Of a stretch of 9,868 bases of DNA, positions 6,051 through 9,868 are shown one piece after another. Position numbers and translations under genes: made by a program. Numbering within the stretch: the first letter of the stretch is position 1; every line of letters starts with the position of its first letter. The notes under the pieces were generated by a model, which did no database searches, was not told the origin of the DNA, and saw nothing but the letters and a program-made list of their open reading frames with translations. The stretch covers positions 1 through 9,868 of the forward strand of contig CAZYWA010000189.1 in assembly GCA_964650975.1 (NCBI GenBank). The letters run 5' to 3'. The DNA is from CAZYWA01 sp964650975 [NCBI: uncultured bacterium]. Its GTDB lineage: Bacteria > JADJOY01.

Positions 6051-6791
6051 ATGCTCCGGTTCTCGCCTTCGCAGATCACCCGCGTGCTCGATCTCGCCTC
6101 GACCCCAGGTCCCCCCGGCCGTCGGACCGTCGCGGCGCTTTCGCCGCGCCAGCGCGCGCTGGGCGGCGCCGAGCTCGCGCTCGGCGCCGCGATCGTGATC
6201 GGGCACAACGTGTTTCGCGTGCTCCCCAACGAGGTGCCGATCCTGTTCGGGCTCGGGCTGATCTCGAGCTGGGTGCGGAACGGCTCGTGGTCGGCGATCG
6301 GACTTCGCCGTCCGGCGTCGTGGCCGCGCGTGGTGGCGCTCGCCACTGCCGCCGCCGTGCTGCGCCTTGCGCTCGGCGACCTGGTGATCGACCCGATCAC
6401 CAGCTACTTCTGGCCGCCCGAGGTGACCTCCAAGATCTTCGATTCGGCGACCGGAAATCCGGTGAAGGCGTTACGGCTGCTCGGGATCGTGTGGACGTTC
6501 GCCGCGTTCGGCGAGGAGGTTTCGTATCGCGGTTACTTGCTCGAGCGCGCCGCCGAATGCGCGGGCGGCTCGCGGCTCGCTTACGCGGCGGCCGTGATGG
6601 TCTCGGCGGTGCTCTTCGGGTACGGCCACTACTACAAAGGGCCGTCGGGCATCGTCGATTCGGGAGTCGCCGGGCTGATCCTGGGCGGCGTGTATCTCCT
6701 GTCGGGCCGGAACCTGTGGCCCTGCGTCCTCGCCCACGGGTTCATCGACAGCCTGGGGGTCGTGCTGGTCTACTTCGGCGTCGCGTCATGA
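6051..6791 (+). CDS. CPBP-family intramembrane metalloprotease (Abi/CAAX-type)
   Basis: A 246-residue multi-pass membrane protein. The glutamate-type family motifs are all present: FGEEVSYRGYL, with E155, E156 and R160; FGYGHYYKG, with F189 and H193; and AHGFID, with H229 and D233. Hydrophobic segments lie near 38-58, 62-75, 92-110, 143-153, 176-191, 204-217 and 234-246. Members cut prenylated proteins, process bacteriocins or peptides, or act as membrane scaffolds; the substrate here is unknown. I chose ATG at 6051 because it gives a normal family length. A GTG at 5922 in the same frame would add 43 Arg/Pro-rich residues running back through the promoter region. No clear ribosome site precedes 6051. 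Its stop overlaps the start of the MOSC gene (ATGA), making it the first gene of a coupled operon. Confidence 0.88.
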   Translation: MLRFSPSQITRVLDLASTPGPPGRRTVAALSPRQRALGGAELALGAAIVIGHNVFRVLPNEVPILFGLGLISSWVRNGSWSAIGLRRPASWPRVVALATAAAVLRLALGDLVIDPITSYFWPPEVTSKIFDSATGNPVKALRLLGIVWTFAAFGEEVSYRGYLLERAAECAGGSRLAYAAAVMVSAVLFGYGHYYKGPSGIVDSGVAGLILGGVYLLSGRNLWPCVLAHGFIDSLGVVLVYFGVAS

Positions 6792-7369
6792 GCAGCGCCA
6801 TCATCGATTCCGCTTCCGCGGGCGATCCCGCGCGGTTCCACACGCTCGCGGCGCTCGAGCTCGGGCTCGCGGCGCTGCCCGCGGCGCCGCGCGACCACGG
6901 GAGCGTGGCGGCGCTGGTGGTGCGCTCGGACGGCGGACGTCGCGAGTTGCCGCCCAGAATCCTGCTCAGCCGCGAGCACGGCGTTCTCGGCGACGCGTGG
7001 GGGCGCCGCGAAGGCCGGAAGCTCGACGGGCAGATCTCGGTGATGCAGACCGCCGTCGCCGATCTGATCGCGAACCACCAGCCGCGCGCCCTCTTCGGCG
7101 ACAACCTGTTCCTGAATCTCGATCTCTCCGCGCCCAACCTCCCGCCCGGCTCGCGGCTCCGCGCCGGAAGTGCCTTGCTCGAGGTCACGCCCAAGCCGCA
7201 CACCGGCTGCGCCAAGTTCAAGTCCCGCTTCGGAGACGAGGCCCTGCGCTTCGTGTGGAAGCCCGAGCTTCGCGAACGAAACCTGCGCGGCCTCTTCGTG
7301 TTCGTCGTCGAGGAGGGCGAGGTGGCGGTCGGCGACCCCGTCGACGTGCTGATGCGTGGAGGCTCATGA
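6788..7369 (+). CDS. Stand-alone MOSC-domain protein
   Basis: A complete 193-residue protein. After an N-terminal lead (1-38) comes the MOSC beta-barrel: GSVAALVVRSDGGRRELPPR (38-57), SREHGVLGDAWGRREGRKLD (61-80), QISVMQTAVADLI (82-94), LFGDNLFLNLDLS (102-114), and LEVTPKPHTGCAKFKSRFG (131-149), where C141 is the family's conserved cysteine. It ends with a GEVAVGDPVDV strand. MOSC domains bind molybdenum cofactor or carry sulfur, as in the Moco-sulfurase C-terminus, mARC, YcbX and YiiM. No PLP aminotransferase part or 2Fe-2S domain is fused here, so any electrons must come from another protein. Both ends overlap neighbours by ATGA (6788-6791 and 7366-7369). This suggests tight co-production with the NuoF-like protein. 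The substrate cannot be read from sequence. Confidence 0.9.
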   Translation: MSSAIIDSASAGDPARFHTLAALELGLAALPAAPRDHGSVAALVVRSDGGRRELPPRILLSREHGVLGDAWGRREGRKLDGQISVMQTAVADLIANHQPRALFGDNLFLNLDLSAPNLPPGSRLRAGSALLEVTPKPHTGCAKFKSRFGDEALRFVWKPELRERNLRGLFVFVVEEGEVAVGDPVDVLMRGGS

Positions 7370-8880
7370 AACCCGAGCACTGGTTGCTTCCCGGGAAGCC
7401 GTACGCGACGTATCAGCAGTACCTGGCCGAGAACCGGCCGAGCGCGGTGGCGGCGGCGCTGGCGCGCGAACCGGCGGAAATCGTGGCGGAGCTCACGCGC
7501 TCGGGGCTGCGCGGGCGCGGCGGATCGGGGCTCGCGACCGGCCTCAAGTGGCGAGCGGTCGCCGAGCATCCGGCCTCGACGCGGGTGGTCGTCATGAACG
7601 CCACCGAGGCCGAGCCCGGCACGTTCAAGGATCGCTATCTGATCCGCTACAACCCGTACGCGGCGCTCGAAGGGCTGCGCATCGCGGCGCACGTGGTGGG
7701 AGCGCGCGACGTCTACATCGCCAGCCGTGCTCGCTTCCGGGCCGAGCTCGAGCGGCTCCGCGACGCACTGCGCGAGCTCACCGCCGACGGACTCTTCGAC
7801 GGGTTGCGCGTGTCCGTCGTCGAAGGGCCGTCCGAGTACCTGTTCGGCGAGGAGAAGGCGCTCCTTCACTACATCGAGGAAGGCCAGCCACTGCCGCGCG
7901 ACGTGCACCAGACGCCCACCGAGCGCGGGCTCTTCGCGAGCGCCGGTTCGCCCAACCCGGCGCTGGTGCAGAACGTCGAGACGCTGGCGCGGGTGCCGGG
8001 CATCGTGCGCTCGGGCGCCGAGTCGTTCCGCGCGCTCGGCACCAGCGACACCGCCGGCACGATCCTCTTCACGGTCTCGGGCGACGTCGCGCGCCCCGGC
8101 GTTTACGAGCTGGAAGCGGGCACGCCGATCCGGAGCTTGCTCTACGCGGCAGCGGGAGGGCCGCGTCCGTGGCGCCGCCTCAAGCTGGTGCTGGCCGGCG
8201 TCTCGGCGGGCGTGATCACCCCCGATCGGTTCGACACGCCGGCGGATTTCGGCTCGCTGGCGCTGATCGGCTCGGGGCTCGGCTCGGCCGGATTCGTGGC
8301 CTACGACGACACCCGCAGCGTGCCGCGCATCGCGTCGGCGCTCGCGCGGTTCTTCTACGTCGAATCGTGCAACCAGTGTCCGTCGTGCAAGCAGGGCTTC
8401 CGGCTCGCGTCGAGCGCCATCGACGAGCTCTTCGATCCAGCCAAGGCGAGCGCCGACGATCCGGAGCGCGCGCTCTACGGAGCACGCTCGGCGCCGCATG
8501 CGAATCGCTGCCTCTTGCCGGTGCAGGGAGCCGCGGTGATCCCGAGCTTGATCTCGCGCTTCCGCGGCGAGTTCGAGGCGCGCTATCGCGATCCGGCCGC
8601 GTCCACCGAGGTCGTGCCGGTGCCGCTCTTCACCGACTTCCACGAAGCCGCGCGCACGTTCGATCTCGACGAGAGCTTCGCGCGGAAGCGGCCGGACTGG
8701 ACGTACGCGCCGCCGGTGCCGCACGCGAGCGGCGGCGTCGCCGCGCGCACCGAGGCGGTCTCCGGAGCGCTGGGAGTCCGGCTTGCGCCCGATCTCGCCG
8801 AGCTGCTGCGCAAGCGCGCCGAGCAGGAGGGCGTCGATCTCGACCGCTTGGTGGACCGCCTGCTGCGCGAACGGACCTGA
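7366..8880 (+). CDS. NuoF-like NADH-binding flavo/iron-sulfur protein, stand-alone
   Basis: A complete 504-residue soluble protein of the complex I 51-kDa (NuoF/HoxF) family. The FMN/NADH fold has GLRGRGGSGLATGLKW (47-62), MNATEAEPGTFKDRYL (77-92) and YLFGEEKALLHYIEEG (158-173). An SLBB domain (about 230-300) carries LFTVSGDVARPGVYELEAG. The Fe-S part has ESCNQCPSCKQG with C335, C338 and C341, plus C382; these are the only four cysteines, exactly the 4Fe-4S ligand set. Two FMN-pocket positions differ from usual NuoF: NADE is NATE (T80) and NNVET is QNVET (Q202). A C-terminal extension follows (about 410-504). It should pass electrons from NADH via FMN to the cluster and a partner. No NuoE or other nuo gene is in view; the coupled MOSC protein is the obvious candidate. 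GGAGG (7358-7362) lies 3 bases before ATG. Confidence 0.92.
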   Translation: MKPEHWLLPGKPYATYQQYLAENRPSAVAAALAREPAEIVAELTRSGLRGRGGSGLATGLKWRAVAEHPASTRVVVMNATEAEPGTFKDRYLIRYNPYAALEGLRIAAHVVGARDVYIASRARFRAELERLRDALRELTADGLFDGLRVSVVEGPSEYLFGEEKALLHYIEEGQPLPRDVHQTPTERGLFASAGSPNPALVQNVETLARVPGIVRSGAESFRALGTSDTAGTILFTVSGDVARPGVYELEAGTPIRSLLYAAAGGPRPWRRLKLVLAGVSAGVITPDRFDTPADFGSLALIGSGLGSAGFVAYDDTRSVPRIASALARFFYVESCNQCPSCKQGFRLASSAIDELFDPAKASADDPERALYGARSAPHANRCLLPVQGAAVIPSLISRFRGEFEARYRDPAASTEVVPVPLFTDFHEAARTFDLDESFARKRPDWTYAPPVPHASGGVAARTEAVSGALGVRLAPDLAELLRKRAEQEGVDLDRLVDRLLRERT

Positions 8881-8893
8881 TCTTCGCGCTCTT

Positions 8894-8985
8894 GGACGGC
8901 GATCGAGCGCTGGCGCGCGAGGGACCGCGCGCCCTCCAGCCTGGAGGCCCGCCGGTCCCTCGGCGGGCAGCGCTCGATCCCGTCC
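8894..8985. repeat. Three-tier nested palindrome after the NuoF-like gene
   Basis: The outer stem is GGACGG (8894-8899), a bulged C, then GATCGAGCGCTG (8901-8912), paired with CAGCGCTCGATC (8968-8979) and CCGTCC (8980-8985): 18 pairs. The middle stem is GAGGGACC (8919-8926) with GGTCCCTC (8954-8961), 8 pairs. The inner hairpin is CCTCCA (8933-8938), loop GCC, TGGAGG (8942-8947), 6 pairs. It starts 13 bases after the stop at 8880. No T-run follows the plus-strand arm, so it is not a textbook intrinsic terminator. It may act as an RNA 3'-end structure, a Rho-linked element or a small palindromic mobile unit. Confidence 0.75.
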
Positions 8986-9104
8986 GATTCAGTTGAGGAA
9001 TTCGCTTGTCGGTCGGTACGGGGACGCTTCCACTCGCCGTTTTCCCCGACCCGACTGCTCGCGTTGATCGCTGGCAGGCGCAGAGAGGCGCCCGCGAGCG
9101 CAGG

Positions 9105-9173
9105 AGCGCCTCGGTGGGGCCCCGAAAAAAATCGCACTTTTGGGGCGAGGGGCTTGAAAAGCCCCCCGGTAAA
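9105..9173. repeat. Dispersed double-hairpin repeat, copy 2
   Basis: Hairpin A is GCCCC (9119-9123) plus AAAA (9125-9128) with TTTTGGGGC (9138-9146), with G9124 bulged and a 9-base loop. Hairpin B is GGGGCTT (9149-9155), loop GAA, AAGCCCC (9159-9165). Relative to copy 1 (2277-2347), the core AATCGCACTTTT and the flank GGTGGGGCCCCG are conserved. The pair next to the GAA loop changes from G-C to T-A. It ends about 7 bases before the metallohydrolase stop codon, so on the minus strand it directly follows that gene. Confidence 0.75.
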
Positions 9174-9179
9174 TTCAGC

Positions 9180-9868
9180 TCACCTCTTCGGCGGGTCGTA
9201 CTGCCCGTTGCCGTTCACGTCCGCGAAGAGCGGGTTGGTGAGGGCGAGGGCGGTGACGCCGCCGCGCGCGGGGTTCTCGACCAGATCGTCCACGGACTGG
9301 TTCGGATCGACGTCGTTGGGAATCACCGGGAAGAGCGCCGCCGAGACGCCCGGGGTGCCGCGCACCAGCACCACGAACCACGAGTCCTCGGTGAGCCCGG
9401 AGAAGTGCTCCACCAGATTGGCTTCGAGCCGGCTCGCGTTGCCGACCGCCACCGTTTCGACCTGAAAATCCGTGCCCAGCGAGCGCACCCGCTCGGGAAT
9501 CGGTTTGTACCAGGGCGGCGTCGACGCGTCGCCGTCGTTGTCGGTCGCGACCGACGCCGCGTTCCGGTAGATCTCGATCCGGTCGAACGGCGCCCACGTG
9601 GGCGATTGCACGCGGATGCTGAGCGTCACGCTGCCGTCGGTGGCGGAGACCAGGCGGCTCTTGCCGATCTCGAGCACCGCGGCCGCGCCGCTCGCGTCGT
9701 CGGTGAGGTGCATCGACACGAAAGGCGCATTGCTCATCACCACCCGCCCCGCTTGCACCGACGACGCGATCTCCTGCGCGTCGATGGCGCCGGGCGAATC
9801 GGTGCTCGCCGCGACGAAGTTCCGCGGTGCGCCCACCGGCACCTTGAACTGCACGTGCGTATCGGAGT
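9180..9868 (-). CDS. PHP-domain metallohydrolase, CehA/McbA-like, C-terminal part
   Basis: The frame is open from the right edge to a TGA at 9182-9180, giving 228 visible residues; the N-terminal half is outside the window. The first visible residues are SDTHV, the metal-binding Ser-Asp-x-His motif of CehA/McbA-type PHP proteins. It is followed by the family's usual VPVGAPRNFVAASTDSPGAI and IASSVQAGRVVMSNAPFVSM. A beta-sandwich follows (VTLSIRVQSPTWAPFDRIEIY). The tail ends in FADVNGNGQYDPPK, a DxNxNGxxD string like a calcium-binding loop. Relatives hydrolyse esters or phosphoesters, and carbaryl in CehA; the substrate here is unknown, and the large C-terminal sandwich plus Ca-like loop suggests an extracellular or envelope enzyme. 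A GTG at 9854 lies inside the motif region and is not the true start. Confidence 0.8.
   Translation of the reverse strand, partial: SDTHVQFKVPVGAPRNFVAASTDSPGAIDAQEIASSVQAGRVVMSNAPFVSMHLTDDASGAAAVLEIGKSRLVSATDGSVTLSIRVQSPTWAPFDRIEIYRNAASVATDNDGDASTPPWYKPIPERVRSLGTDFQVETVAVGNASRLEANLVEHFSGLTEDSWFVVLVRGTPGVSAALFPVIPNDVDPNQSVDDLVENPARGGVTALALTNPLFADVNGNGQYDPPKR

Larger units (their letters stand above)
8881..9179. other. Convergent intergenic region, no gene
   Basis: These 299 bases lie between the stops of the NuoF-like gene (plus) and the metallohydrolase (minus), so transcripts from both sides should end here. It contains a 92-base nested palindrome near the plus-strand operon and a double-hairpin repeat near the minus-strand gene. 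The stretch at 8986-9104 shows nothing further that I can support. Confidence 0.6.

Noticed and set aside
6742-8724. 660-codon open frame on the minus strand
   Set aside because: It is antisense to the MOSC and NuoF-like genes, which have clear family motifs; its composition is Arg-rich shadow.
7366-8880. Part of a complex I (nuo) or formate dehydrogenase operon
   Set aside because: No nuoE, nuoG, fdhF or membrane subunit flanks it, and FMN-pocket residues differ from usual NuoF.
1-9868. CRISPR array, insertion sequence, integrase, toxin-antitoxin or phage genes
   Set aside because: No regularly spaced direct repeats, transposase motifs or such gene products are seen on either strand.

Overview
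The window is about 68-70% GC by eye, with strong G/C at third codon positions and short-overlap operons. Its secreted proteins carry Cys-rich 'C-x5-C-x5-C' repeats, and there is a lipoprotein and a PPOX/F420-type flavoprotein. Together these suggest a chromosomal piece of a high-GC, probably Gram-negative, myxobacterium-like or other deltaproteobacterial-grade organism. This assignment is inference: there is no rRNA or marker gene here to fix it.

Layout. (1) 1-1946, minus strand: a membrane-anchored SPFH/band-7 protein followed by an exported SH3-like protein that runs off the left edge, joined by an ATGA stop/start overlap. (2) 1947-2487: a 540-base stretch without a credible gene. It holds a leader hairpin, copy 1 of a dispersed double-hairpin repeat, a very strong 20-bp hairpin and a further stem-loop. 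(3) 5903-2488, minus strand: a four-gene operon of lipoprotein, secreted Cys-rich multidomain protein, glyoxalase II (gloB) and PPOX-class flavin/F420 protein. (4) 5904-6050: a divergent intergenic region with a perfect small hairpin. (5) 6051-8880, plus strand: a three-gene operon of CPBP intramembrane protease, stand-alone MOSC protein and stand-alone NuoF-like flavo/Fe-S protein, all linked by ATGA overlaps. (6) 8881-9179: a convergent intergenic region with a 92-base nested palindrome and copy 2 of the double-hairpin repeat. (7) 9180-9868, minus strand: the C-terminal part of a PHP-type (CehA/McbA-like) metallohydrolase, cut by the right edge.

How the genes may work together. The band-7/SH3 pair looks like an envelope complex, with the band-7 domain predicted on the periplasmic side. 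The minus-strand operon mixes two exported proteins with two cytosolic enzymes: one for thiol-dependent detoxification and one flavin/F420 oxidoreductase. The most suggestive unit is the MOSC/NuoF-like pair. A MOSC protein (the molybdenum-cofactor or sulfur-carrying fold) is translationally coupled to an NADH:FMN/4Fe-4S electron-input module that has no other complex I subunits nearby. This could be an NADH-driven MOSC reductase comparable in logic to eukaryotic mARC plus its reductase, but that is a hypothesis.

The non-coding DNA is unusually rich in structure. A double hairpin occurs twice in the same orientation with a compensated base-pair change, and a 14-base motif recurs in two intergenic hairpins.
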